In this document: positions 9,288 through 20,156 of the stretch, piece by piece
Layout of the letters: every line of letters begins with the position of its first letter
Numbering within the stretch: the first letter of the stretch is position 1
Assembly (NCBI GenBank): GCA_946122785.1
Contig: CAMGYJ010000011.1
Coordinates: forward strand, 42,434,513-42,498,512
DNA from: Linum tenue
Taxonomy: Eukaryota > Streptophyta > Magnoliopsida > Malpighiales > Linaceae
Length of the DNA stretch: 64,000 nt
Direction of reading: 5' to 3'
The notes under the pieces: generated by a model
The model's input: the letters and a program-made list of their open reading frames with translations, nothing else
Database searches by the model: none
Told to the model about the DNA's origin: nothing
Position numbers and translations under genes: made by a program

Positions 9288-12200
9288 CGCCCCCACAAGT
9301 TGGCGCGTATACATTTAATACGTCCAACTTGTCAAGCAAATAACTCAACCTATACCTGCTTAATCCCTTAGTAAACAGATCAGCAAGTTGTTCTTCACTT
9401 CTCACAAACTTCAACTTGATAAGACCAGACTTCACTCTTTCCCTGGTAACATGAACATCAATTTCGATATGTTTGGTTCTTTCATGATAAACCGGGTTCT
9501 CTGCAATCTGAATTACAGACACATTGTCACAATAAACAAGCACTGGAGTTTGTATCTTGACATCCTATTCTGCAAGTAATCCTTTAAGCCAATGGATTTC
9601 ACAAACCAGGTGAGCTAGTGCCCTGTATTCAGCTTCAGAAGAAGACCTGGACACAGTGGTCTGCTTCTTTGCTTTCCAAGTGACTAAGGAATCTCCTAGA
9701 AAGGTACAATAACCTGAAATTGACCTTCTAGTATCAGGGCATGCTGCCCAATCAGCATCACTGTATGCCTTTAAAACCAATTCTGTATTTGCTTTAAAAT
9801 GTAACCCTTGACCTGGTGCTCCCTTCAGGTACCTGATTACTCTATATGCTGCTTGTAGATGAGTGTCCCTTGGTTCCCTTTGATATTGACACAATTGTTG
9901 AACTGGAAAGGCAATATCAGGTCTGGTCACTGTCAAGTAGTGCAGCCTGCCTACAAGCCTCTTGTAAACACCTGGATCTTCTAACAACTTTCCTTCTCCT
10001 GCACTTAGCTTTACCTTGCAATCAATTGGACTCTTACAACTTTTAGCATCTAAGAATCCTGTTTCAGCAAGCAAATCCATGCAGTACTTTCTTTGAGAAA
10101 CAGATATCCCACTTCTGTTCCTAGTCACTTCCAGTCCTAGGAAGTACTTCAAACTTCCCAAATCCTTCAGTTTGAAATCTCTCTTCAGGAACCCTTTTAC
10201 TGATTCCAAATCACCTAACCTAGGTCCTGCAAGGATTATATCATCCACATATACCAAGACAATGACAATTCTTCCCTGTACCCTCTTGACAAACATAGAA
10301 TAGTCAGAGGAAGATTGTGAAAAACCATTCTTAAGCAATGATCCAGTTAACTTAGCAAACCACTGTCTGCTGGCCTGCTTCAGACCATAAAGAGACTTTT
10401 TCAACTTGCAAACCATCCCCTGTGAATTGTTTCCTATAGGAAACCCCTGTGGCAATTGCATATAAACATCTTCTTCTAAGTCTCCATGCAGAAATGCATT
10501 GGAGACATCTAGCTGGTGCAAGTGCCAGTCCTTTGCTGCTGCAACTGCCAATAGGGTTTTAACAGAATTGTTCTTGGCAACAGGAGAAAATGTGTCCAAG
10601 AAATCAATCCCATAGACTTGGGTAAAGCCTTTTGCCACTAACCTGGCTTTAAACCTTTCAACACTACCATCTGGCTTCAGCTTAATCTTGTAAACCCACT
10701 TACATCCTATTGCCTTTTTCCCTGCTGGCAACTTCACAAGTTCCCATGTTTGATTTTCAATAAGTGCTGCAAGTTCTTCTTGCATAGCCTTCCTCCAACA
10801 CTCTTCTTCATTAGCATCCTCAAAGGAAGTTGGTTCCACCATGGTTACCATATTGACTGCATAGTTCTTACTGTTCTCAGTAAGCAATTCATACCCAACC
10901 ACATCTGTTATGGGATACTTGGTCACTATTCCCAGATAACAGTCTTTCAACCTGGCAGGTAAGACAATGTTCCTTTGAGGTCTCCTTCTAACAGGTTCTG
11001 CTTCATCTTCTTCTGGTTGTTGAAGTTCAAACTCTTCCTCTTCCATACCTGCAGAATCATCAGTCTCATGCACATGGATATTATCATGAGATGCATCAGG
11101 TATACTGCTTTCAGGAAGGGAAAGCTCTTTGGAAGGACTACTAACATGACCCTAACCAGAAGGACTACTGACATGACCCTTACCAGGAGGACTACTGACA
11201 TGAACCTGATTAGAAGGTAAGGTAATGGAAGGTGACTCATTAAAAGAAGGTGTTGGCAGTGAAGGTATAGAAGGAGATGGAAACAAGGGTGCAGAATCAT
11301 CTTTCTCCTGCTGATTGTGATCTGCAACTTGTGTTTTGAAAGGGAAGATGTCTTCATAAAATGTGACATCTCTAGATATCAAGAATTCATGTTTGTTCAG
11401 TTCAAAGAGCTTAAAGCCCTTTATCCCAGCAGGAATGCCAAGGAAAATGCATTGTCTAGCTCTAGGATCAAGCTTAGTTCTTCCTGCAGTAATGCTGGCA
11501 GCATATGCCAAGCAACCAAAGACTCTCAAATGGCCTAAAAATGGAGGTCTTTGGTATAGAATTTCATATGGAGACTTATTGTTTAGAACTGGAGTTGGAA
11601 GTCTGTTAATGATAAAAACAGCATGGAGAACACAATCACTCCAAAAATTAAGAGGAACACCTGAATGAAATCTCAATGCGCGAGCAACATTTAAAATATG
11701 TTGATGCTTGCGCTCTACCCTCCCATTTTGTTCAGGTGTATAAGTACAGGACATCTGATGTTCAATGCCCTGACTTAGGTAGAATTCACACATGTAAAAC
11801 TCTTTCCCTTGATCACTTCTTATGGTTTTAACAGGTTTTCCAAACTGTGTTTTAACCATGTTACAGAAGCCTATTAACAAATCTCTTACTTCTGATTTCT
11901 GTTTCATCAAGTATACCCAAACTGCTCTAGAAAAATCATCCACGATAGTTAAGAAATAATAATAACCATCATGTGAATTAATTGTCAATGGTCCCCAAAT
12001 ATCAACATGGACAAGAACAAAAAGATCTTATGCAACAGATTCACTCAAAGGAAAGGGTAATCTCTTCTGTCTTGACAAATGACAGTGTTCACAGTGTCTG
12101 ACTTTCTCTATAGGAAGTGAAGGATTACATTTGTTTAAAAGGGTAGTACTACTATTACTAGGGTGGCCTAATCTCCAATGCCACAATTCAATCTTCTGGG

Positions 12201-13947
12201 GCTCGAAATTGTAAACAGATGCAACTTGAGATGTATTGAAAGAGGTGACTTGGGAAGGTGTGGTTGCATCTGGAATGAAATGATATAAGCCTCTACTTTC
12301 TTTGGCCAAACCAATCATCCTGCTGTTCACTAGGTCCTGGACATGACAGAGATTAGATTGAAAGATGAGTGAGATTGGTAGATCGTGTGTAAGCTTACTG
12401 ACAGAGACTAGATTGAAGGTGAAGCTAGGTACTAAGAGGACATTGTGGAGGAATAACTGTGATGACAGTCTAACTGAACCAACATGTGAGACTGGGACTT
12501 TTGCTTTGTTTGGAAGGTAGACAAATACATCAAAAACAGGTCTATATTTGTCAAATAGAGAAAGAGAACAAGCAATATGGTCTGATGCACCAGTATCAAA
12601 TATCCATGTATGTTGAAGAGTCTTATGATTCTGACAGGTTGAAAGGACATACATACCTCCATAATTAGGGAATTGCGGCAGATAGTTAGTCACTGAGTCT
12701 GACCCGTGGTTCACTGCAGGGCTCTGAGGAGATGTTGGTGAGTTGGAACTGGAGGATTGAAGCAACCCTCTCAGTCTGTGAATCTCTTCAGCAGTGAAAC
12801 CACCAGCAGCAGGACCAGATTGACTCCCAACTTCAACTTGTAACTGCCTTTCCCCTTCTGAATCTGATTCATGACCAACTGCTCCAGAGAACCTGTTGTA
12901 TTGTCCTCCTTCCTTGTTTTGATTCTTCCTTTTCAGCCTCCAACAATCCTTAATTACATGGTTTGTCTTCTTGCAGTAGTTGCAAAACAACTCCCCTGTC
13001 TCAGCTCCACTTCTCTCACTGCCAGCCCTTTCATTAAAACTCCTGTTCGACCCCTTAGAAAAGTTGCCTGCTGATGAGTTATTGGAAGAACCAGCTGCTA
13101 AAGCAACTGATTGTCCAGTCTTGCTTCCATTTCTGTTCCCATCAGCTTTGAGCTTCTGCTCATGCTGCAGCAAGTCATGAAATGCTTGAACCACTGTTGG
13201 TAATGGTTTCTGCATCAGCAGCTGTGATCTGGTGTACTCATATTCTGGGTTCAGACCACGCAGGAACCTGATTAGATAATCAGTGTTTTGTTTCAGCTTA
13301 AAAGCTTCAACTGCAGCACAGGGTAATGGGTTTCCAGGCAAACATCCACAAGGAACAATAGGGTAAAACTAGCTATACTCTTCCCAAAGACCCTTCATGT
13401 GAGTATAGTACTGAGTAACGGTCTGGGTACCCTGTTTTGTGGCATGAATTTCATCTTCCAAGTTTGTGAGCTTTATGGCATCAGCTTGACCATATCGCTC
13501 TTTAAGCTCATTCCATAGTGCTCTTGCATTATCATGGCTCAGGACACTTCTAGCTATGTCCTTCTCGAGTGAATTAGTAATCCAACACAAGACAATAGTG
13601 TTGCAAGCATCCCAGATCTGAAACATATCATCATCCCTATTTGGAGCAACAATCGACCCATCTATGAACCCTAATTTGTGTTTAGTCTTAAGAACAATGG
13701 TCAGTGCCTTAGACCAAGTCTGATAGTTAGGGCCATCCAGAACAATGGGAACGATAGACTGAGCTAGATTCTCATTAGGGTTTATGTAGAAGGGGTTACC
13801 AAAGTTCAAATCAGCAGCTGCTCCTGCTCGATTGTTGTTGCTGTTGCCACCTTGACCTTGGTTAGTACCAAAGCTGCCAAAGTTCATCGGAGGGGTATTC
13901 GGCGGTGTGTTGTTCATCGGACCAGTGCTAGACTGTGCTCCAGACAT
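9184..13947 (-). pseudogene. copia-B gag-pol polyprotein with four in-frame stops
   Basis: One frame of 1588 codons from MSGAQSSTGPMNN (13947) to the end in the LTR edge. In order: gag (LDGPNYQTWSKALTIVLKTK), zinc knuckle CNYCKKTNHVIKDC, protease WIFDTGASDHIA, pre-integrase LWHWRLGHPSN, integrase (DDFSRAVWVYL, IRSDQGKEFYM, PEQNGRVERKHQHIL), RT (CKWVYKIKLKPDGSVERFKA, catalytic VLVYVDDIILA), RNase H (AYSDADWAACPDTRRSISGY, SSSEAEYRALA). Stops: TAG near 13369, TAA near 12028, TAG near 11152, TAG near 9565; no frameshift, since all segments share one frame. The protein would drive replication of the element, but this copy cannot make it without readthrough. Confidence 0.93.
9288..9297 (-). promoter_or_regulatory. 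copia-B polypurine tract
   Basis: The minus strand reads TGTGGGGGCG directly before the 3' LTR (which starts TGACAAG). It is the expected site of plus-strand priming. Confidence 0.8.
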
Positions 13948-13971
13948 TGTTTATCAGATCCGCTTAGATCT

Positions 13972-13983
13972 GCTCTGATACCA
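13972..13983 (-). promoter_or_regulatory. copia-B primer binding site (initiator tRNA-Met type)
   Basis: The minus strand reads TGGTATCAGAGC immediately after the 5' LTR. This is the classical plant copia site complementary to the 3' end of initiator tRNA-Met. The same 12-mer is found in copia-A and copia-C. Confidence 0.9.
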
Positions 13984-14344
13984 TGAAAACTTCCTTAGGA
14001 AGGTTTGTAAGAAAAAGTAAAGGAGGAAGAAGAAATGGGGAATCCTCAGCTGTTCTCATCGCTGGGTTTCTGTATTTAAAGGAGTTCAGGATTTACTGTT
14101 TACACAACGGTAAAGCTGACGTGGCGAGCCGCCATTTGTCTAACATAAAACTACCTCCACTACATTAAACGACAGCGTACTAAAAATGAAAGATAGAAAC
14201 ATAAACGAAACGTTTTTCCTTCTTCTTCTTCGAAACTTCCTCAGCTCCAGAGTTCTTCAAGTTCATCGAGCTTCTCCTTTCCTTTAGTGTTCTGGGCAGC
14301 TTGTTCTTGAGCATTCAGATCAAGCAATCCCTTGCATCTTGTCA
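13984..14344 (-). repeat. copia-B 5' LTR
   Basis: 361 bp, identical on reading to 8927-9287. It is followed by the aggtg target duplication at 14345-14349. Confidence 0.95.
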
Positions 14345-15290
14345 AGGTGCAGTGGGAGGAGGAAGAGCAGCAAAGGCAGCGCCGGCAACCCCATTACGAC
14401 GCGGTGGCCGATTTCGGAGCCTCGGACAGTCCATAATAATGTGACCTGTGCGCTTGCAGTATGTACATAGGTTGCGTACACGACAATGTGGTTGAATGTG
14501 ACCAGGCTCCTGACAATAATGACAGCGAACATCCCCAGTAGAAGAGGAAGCAAACTGAGGACGACCACCAGAAACAGGAGCTGGGACATGAGAGCCTGAT
14601 CGACTACCACCACAAGTAGAAGGATATGGTCCACGACGAGAAGAGGAGGATGCGGAAAAGGTAGCATTCACATCATGAAGGTGGCTGACAACTTGTGCCT
14701 GAGTAGAGAGACGACGTTCCTCTTGCTGAAGCTCCGGAAGTGCGGCTTCAACTGTAGCAATGTTACGGCTGATAAGAGCAGCTCTAATAGTCTCATATTC
14801 AGGTCGGAGCTTAGAAAGGAACTGCATCAGGAGGATGAGTAAGAGTAGAGGTTGTAATCATATCTGCTTCGATCAATAAATTGGTGGCGAGGCGGTAATA
14901 GGCAGAAATAGACTTATCACCTTGTGAAAGCAGAGAGAGCATATACTCGACATCAAACTGTCGAGAAGGGTCGAGCTGCATATAGGAATCCCACAAGTGA
15001 CGCCACATCTCAGCGGCGGTGGAAAAAGACCGAAGCGTAAGAGCCACGGTGGGATCAACAGAATGAAGGAGCCAGTTCTTAAGTTTGGCATTATTGCTGC
15101 GCCAGGAAGCAACCGCCTCAGTATTGGTCGGAGTTGGTGTCGCGCTAGCTTTCGTACCATCCAGAATTTCAAGCAAACCCTTGCCCTCAGCAAAAGTGCT
15201 AAACTGAATTGCCCAAAGGGAGTAATTGGAGTCGGTCAGCTTTTCTCCCATGCCATCACCACGATCGGTATCCATGAGGGCTAGCACAAA
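14345..15290 (-). pseudogene. copia-A gag
   Basis: The minus-strand frame holds the gag N-terminal part (KLTDSNYSLWAIQFSTFAEG, MWRHLWDSYMQLDPSRQFDV). After one frameshift near 14820-14840 it continues with a basic region and two zinc knuckles, CHYCQEPGHIQPHC and CTYCKRTGHIIMDC, which bind element RNA. Two knuckles in a copia gag are less usual than one. The frame is then cut by copia-B. The likely start is near MDTDRGDGMGEKL, about 15275. Confidence 0.85.
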
Positions 15291-15519
15291 AAGCAACAAA
15301 AATCCCCAAAAGAAGCCAAGGGAATACACACGGCAGGACAAGGCAAAGGAGGATCAAACCTGCTGAAAAGAGGCCAAGAAACGCCGGCCGAAGAAAAGCC
15401 AAAGAATGCCAATAACATAGACGATCATGAAAGCGATCCAGAAGGAGAAACTCGCGCCGCCAGGAAGTCACGGACAAACAAGCGAGGAACTACGAATCCC
15501 AGACAAAGCAATTACAGAA

Positions 15520-15531
15520 GCTCTGATACCA
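15520..15531 (-). promoter_or_regulatory. copia-A primer binding site
   Basis: The minus strand reads TGGTATCAGAGC next to the 5' LTR end, the initiator tRNA-Met type site. Confidence 0.85.
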
Positions 15532-15774
15532 TGTCAATCTTAACCACGGAAATCGAATAAGAGATATCGCACACGAGATTTACGTGGTTTCCCCATTCGA
15601 TATGATCGAGACTATTCCACGGAGAGCGGCAGCTCTCAGACAATATAATTATCACGAAAAAACCGTACCCACTACATCACCCGAACTGCATATATATAAC
15701 CCCCCATCTACGGCTAACCCTAGCTCTACTAGTATATATACAGTTACATATATAACCCTCATCATTACATTAAC
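15532..15774 (-). repeat. copia-A 5' LTR
   Basis: The plus strand reads tgtcaatctt...cattaaca, so the element strand starts TGTTAATG and ends ATTGACA. The inner edge is fixed by the primer site. The outer edge is set by the TG start and is less sure. It contains tttacgtggtttcccc and the hairpin gagag/cggcag/ctctc, both shared in form with copia-C and copia-D. Confidence 0.65.
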
Positions 15775-16009
15775 ATCTTGGTGTGAGGCAAATTCATTTC
15801 AGGACATAGTTAAGGAAAAAACATCATTAGAGGAGTCGAAGGCAAAGAAACAACAATATCAAGACTACAATATCGCGATCCATATCAACAAATCAGCACC
15901 ATTCCCTTAATAATCCATACAACTAAGACATACCTACAAATGAATGTTGCAATAGAAAACTATTGTGCAGTGAAATACCGCTCAGCTTTACATTTAGAAC
16001 ATAGGAATA
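15775..16009. other. Intergenic DNA, nothing recognised
   Basis: About 235 bases of AT-rich DNA between the copia-A LTR and the foldback-like element. I see no ORF, RNA gene or repeat. Confidence 0.4.
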
Positions 16010-16966
16010 AGTTAGGGTGGTTACTCAATTTTGAGTAATCACGGTGGCTACCAACATCTATACCATTCATTATCTTTATTTTATTATATTTTTAAATTAA
16101 CGATTAAGATTAGCTAAGGATAATTTAGGAAATGAAAAAACATACCACACCTGATTACTCTATATATTATACTCAAACCCTAATACAACCCCACAACCGC
16201 CGCCGTCTCTCCCTTCTCCCTTCTCCCACAACCGCCGACGTCTTCTCCGTTCTCCCCCCCTCTCTCCGACCACCCCAAACAAGCCATTCGCTAGCATCAA
16301 GTGTTCTTCCTGTTAAATATAAATGAATGCCAACGTTGGCATCTACTACTACTAGTCTACTACAGAAGGACTTCCCCATTTATTTATTCGTCAGAGCATT
16401 AGTAATGGAGTTCCTCGGGTCGACAGATTCGCTGGAAAAGGTGGGATGAATAAAAACCCTAGATCTGGTTTTTTTCACATTGGTAGTGATTTTTTCGTAG
16501 TGGTAGTTTTTTTTTTTTTTGCATTGGTATTGTTTTTGTCGCATTGGTATTGATTATCATGTAATGGTATTAATTTGCGTGTATTGGTATGGATTCAATC
16601 TGCAATGGTATTGATTTTTTGTGAAATGGTATAGATTTATATTGGTAGTTTTCGTGTAATGGTATAGATTTATTTCTGCAATGGTATTGATATTTTTCAA
16701 AGTGGTAGTGATTGTCTAATGGATTGGTAGTGATTTCGTGTTTTTTTTCTTTTGCAGAAGATTGAGAAAAATAAGGAAACGGGATCTGGCTGAAGATTAT
16801 GGAAGTGAGAGAAAGAGAGATAATTGTAATTAATAGATTCTTGTAACTACCTAAAATGTAATTTATTAAAAAAATTAATTAATACAATTTATTTTTCATA
16901 CCCAATTTACCCTTAGTAACCATGGTGATTACTACTTACGTAGTAGTCACCGTAACCTGTCCCGCC
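16010..16966. mobile_element. Foldback-like MITE with internal minisatellite
   Basis: The ends are imperfect inverted repeats of about 40 bases, and each end is also a small hairpin: on the left gtggttactcaa/ttgagtaatcac, on the right ggtgattactac/gtagtagtcacc. No transposase frame is present. From about 16475 to 16740 a word of the type tggtattgatt or tggtagtgatt recurs roughly every 22 bases. Length is about 0.96 kb. I could not find a target duplication, so the borders are approximate and the superfamily is unknown. Confidence 0.5.
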
Positions 16967-17218
16967 CAAGATATCCACCACATTAAGTTCAATCCATTTT
17001 TGCCCAGACATTAAGTCTACTCAGAAATAACTACAAATATTGATTGCAAGTTCACTATAGAACAACACAATAAATACCCTTTTCATCTTTGTCCTTTTTT
17101 TTTCTTGTGAACCTTTCCAGACTAACCAAAACCAAGATATTGACAAGATTTTAGCAATGTGATAGAGTACTAAACTGTCATCACTAATAATGACCATTTT
17201 ATACAACGCATAGCAAAA
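16967..17218. other. Intergenic DNA, nothing recognised
   Basis: AT-rich DNA with a run of T at 17096-17103. No feature I can support. Confidence 0.35.
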
Positions 17219-18506
17219 CTAATTGTTACGCAAGAAAGATATATGAACAAAATTGTTACAGGCCACACTCCTTTGCAAGTTATTAATTGGTTGCATGACT
17301 TGAACTAACTGTCCCATCTTGTGCCAAGTATAGCTCAAGATGGCATTGTCGGTATAGTGGTTAACCAAGGTTATATTCCACAGGTCTCGGTATCCTTGGC
17401 TATTTCTCACTTCGTCATTATCTAGTCGATCAGTTTTAGCTTTGTTTTGAAGGACAAACGACAATAACTGGCTACGAAACCAGAGATAAAAAGCAGGGTC
17501 TCGGGGCATCACCCTCGCCCTAGATACTAGGCCTATCATGCAAAAGGATAAATTTGTCGATTTTTGGGAAACGAAGTACGGGACTCACTAATGTGGGACT
17601 AGCTCAATAGTCATGCAACTAGCCCCCCTCCTAATCTGAAACACTGACCCAATGTCACCTCGATCAGGTTCACGAACTAGGGGTGTGCAATGATGCGGTC
17701 CGATCTAGACCTAACCAAACTCTCGAGAACCACTATCCATTAGTGAAAGACATCTTAGAACCAAGGACCAGATCACATCGGCTCCCAATTAGACCCCCAT
17801 ATCATTAATCTTCACTAACATGCTGAACCGCTGAAATCCAAAGCCATCTCCTGCAAACCCTAACTAGGTAATCATGAAAAGTATATGGAGAGGCAAGTTC
17901 AAAGCATAATCAACATAGATAAATGTATATAAACATACAAACCCTAACAAAATTCCTTCTACATAATAAACCCTAAATATAGGATTTGAGGATTAAACCC
18001 TAGTACATTGAGTAAATACCCCATAAAGAGGGAAAGAAAATACATGGAAGAATGAGGAAGAAAACTAGAGATAGGAGATTGGTAAGAAATCCCTTCACTC
18101 TTCTTCTTATTCTTCTTCTTCTCCTTCAATTCTTATCCTTCATTCATATTCTCTATCTAACCTCTCTCTAAACCCATGAATTTTTCAAGGGTTTTAAGCC
18201 TCTTGTAAAGGTGAAGGAGTCTCCTATTAATAGTCTTAAGGAGGACGAACAATTTCACGGTTGAGGGCTAGAAGATCATGGGCATGAACTTTGGATGTGA
18301 GTTGCAGGCTTGAAATGCAATATTTTTGCTCAGGCTCACTTGAAAGTTCATGGTTCGACTTAATGGTTGCGATCTGTAAGTCACGACTACAATCTACCTC
18401 GCATCTTGGACAACTGAGTCTGCGAGTCAACTATCAAAACTCTCTGTCCATTTCTTGGTGGCTGCTTCCTCAAGTTCACGGTCTGACCTCGAATTAGCAT
18501 GAATAT
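17219..18506 (-). repeat. Probable LTR remnant, minus orientation
   Basis: On the minus strand this region has the texture of a Tat/Athila LTR: TATTAATAGGAG followed by a transcript-leader-like stretch rich in GAAGAAG and TTAGAGAGAGG, repeated TAGGGTTT words, and the phrase CCCCGAGACCCTG. At 18245-18485 it holds gttcacggtc and catgaac words like those in the solo LTR at 58176. The only long frame (17539-17219, -) has no known domain. I found neither TG/CA ends nor a target duplication. Confidence 0.35.
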
Positions 18507-18733
18507 TGGGCCTGATACTATACCCTAACCCTTATTGAGTGAACCCTAAGTCCTAATTATCTAAATCATAAACTATAAACCCTAAGATGGTCCATTCATT
18601 TTTTTTCCTATATTTGGACGAATCATAACCGTGGATTATTGTTTCTAATTAAAATTATCTTGGGGTATAAGATTTAGATAAGTAAGACCTAGATTTTGAT
18701 CTTTAAGGGTTAGATTATAGTATCATATCCGAA
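18507..18733. mobile_element. Small MITE with about 24-bp terminal inverted repeats
   Basis: The left end, cctgatactataccctaac, is matched in inverse by the right end, gttagattatagtatcatat, giving imperfect terminal repeats around a 0.18-kb non-coding core. The left half recurs at 37165-37300. No target duplication was evident. Confidence 0.45.
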
Positions 18734-18760
18734 AGATTAGTCAATTCAAGGTTTGGATAG

Positions 18761-20114
18761 TGACACGCCAAAACACAACACCAAACTGCGACCAAGTGTA
18801 ATCGCAGTCCGGGAATGCAGTAACAGGCAAGTTATATTATCAACCCGGGGTCTAGATCTACTGCTTACTCCGTGATTCTCTATTATCTAGCAAACTAGTT
18901 CGAGTGATTGTTGTGAAAAGTAAAAGCAACAAGAAAGTAGTAAATTGTTCGGTTTTCAAAGTCAGGAAAGAGTCACTCGGGATTGAGTCCCCCTAATTCC
19001 CTAGTTAGGTTCAATTATAATTCCCTGGGTTGATTTACTGTTGATTAGACTGCGGAAGATCCGACAGTAGCTTGGAATCTCTTAAGCTGACCAAGCCCTC
19101 TCAGTCTAACTACCCGGCAGACGACTAGTCTTCACCGGGAAAGAAAGCTGAGGCTATGAACACAGAACTCCACTACTGGAATTGAATTCCAGTACAAAGC
19201 AGTAAACTGGCTAACTCTCGTATAGCCAATCTCCTACTATCGAATGAAGAGACTCTAACAACCTAATCAGATTCTATCTATCTCAGGTTGCAGCAGAAAT
19301 TGAGAAAAGCTGATCAGACTCCAATCAATTCAATAAACATGCGTCATTTGATTAAAATCAAACAGTAATATCATCCCAAGTCATTACAATCAAATCCCTA
19401 ACACAAGGAACTAGGGTTCTTCATACCCAAGTGAGAGAAGGGTTCTACTCCATAGAGAGAGAAGAGAAAACAAGAATCGGATTAGTCATACTCATAACGA
19501 TGAGGAAAATCTGCTCCGGGACGATGATTTCCACTCCTATGACAATCTCCAAGCTCGATTCGATGAAATCCAGCTCTAAGACAGCTTCTAGGATGTGTTC
19601 TTCGCACTTTCTCTCTCTAGGGCTCTGTTTTTGCTCTGAAAACACGATTCTCCCACTTTTGGCTCGGAATAGGCTCTAAAACCAGGATTTCCCGACTCGC
19701 ACGGCCAGGCCGCACGGCCGTGCAGATCACCCACTTGGTCGTGCAACTCAAAACGCAGCGTGTCGTTTAGTTCGATCTTAGGCTTCTCGCACGGCCAGGG
19801 TTGCACCTTGCACGGCCGTGTGATTTCCATGGCTTGCCCGTGCGTGGCCTCGGCAAAAAGCGCACGGCCATCTTGCTCACGTGCACGGCCGTGCGGTGCC
19901 ATGGTATGCCCGTGCAGCTTCCTTGAAACCTCGCCATTCGTCCGATCTTCGTCCAATCGGCCCCAGACTCGCTCCTAAGCCTTCATTCACGTACTAGGAC
20001 CTGAAATATCACAAACAAGCACAACCTAGCGTGAAATCGGCCTAAAACACGAGAATCAACACCTCAAACGGTGTAAGAACGAGGGTAAAAACATGTGTAA
20101 ATGGCGGTCTATCA
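18761..20114 (-). repeat. Athila-2 3' LTR (1354 bp)
   Basis: The plus strand reads tgacacgcc...ggtctatca; on the element strand it starts TGATAGACC and ends GGCGTGTCA. Short frames inside it (for example 19431-19679 and 19956-19588) recur identically in the other LTR and are not genes. The part 19690-19920 carries the gcacggccgtgc palindrome and variants. Confidence 0.92.
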
Positions 20115-20156
20115 AACTCCCCCACACTTAACCGTTTGCTTGTCCCCAAGCAAACC
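20115..20156 (-). promoter_or_regulatory. Athila-2 polypurine tract and upstream hairpin
   Basis: On the minus strand, AAGTGTGGGGGAGTT (20129-20115) lies immediately before the LTR. It is preceded by GTTTGCTTG/GGGA/CAAGCAAAC (about 20155-20133), a perfect 9-bp stem with a four-base loop. Athila-1 has the same order at 6609-6645. Confidence 0.8.

Larger units (their letters stand above)
8927..14344 (-). mobile_element. copia-B: complete, recently inserted Ty1/copia element
   Basis: Two 361-bp direct LTRs (8927-9287 and 13984-14344) look identical base for base on reading. They are bounded by the 5-bp target duplication aggtg (8922-8926, 14345-14349). The primer site (13983-13972) and PPT (9297-9288) are in place. 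The internal region is one uninterrupted frame on the minus strand, with gag, protease, integrase, RT and RNase H in copia order, except for four in-frame stop codons. Identical LTRs mean a recent insertion. Confidence 0.95.
7340..15774 (-). mobile_element. copia-A: Ty1/copia element, 3' half missing, split by copia-B
   Basis: Read on the minus strand: 5' LTR (15774-15532), primer site (15531-15520), gag (about 15290-14345), then copia-B (14344-8927), then protease and integrase (8921-7340). Gag resumes across the copia-B insertion, confirmed by the duplicated target aggtg at 8922-8926 and 14345-14349. RT, RNase H and the 3' LTR are absent because the element is cut at 7339/7340 by the Athila-1 LTR. 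Confidence 0.85.

Noticed and set aside
9846..10962. Plus-strand frames opposite the copia-B RT
   Set aside because: Shadows of the minus-strand coding region.
13972..13983. tRNA-like word tggtatcagagc considered as a tRNA gene fragment
   Set aside because: It is only the 12-base primer binding site beside the LTR; no cloverleaf around it.
17219..17539. 106-codon minus frame considered as a host gene
   Set aside because: It lies in LTR-like DNA, with no domain and no splice sites.
19431..19956. Open frames in the left LTR (82 and 122 codons), repeated at 28319-28844
   Set aside because: They are in both LTRs of Athila-2 and contain the palindrome repeats; no domain. LTR sequence, not genes.
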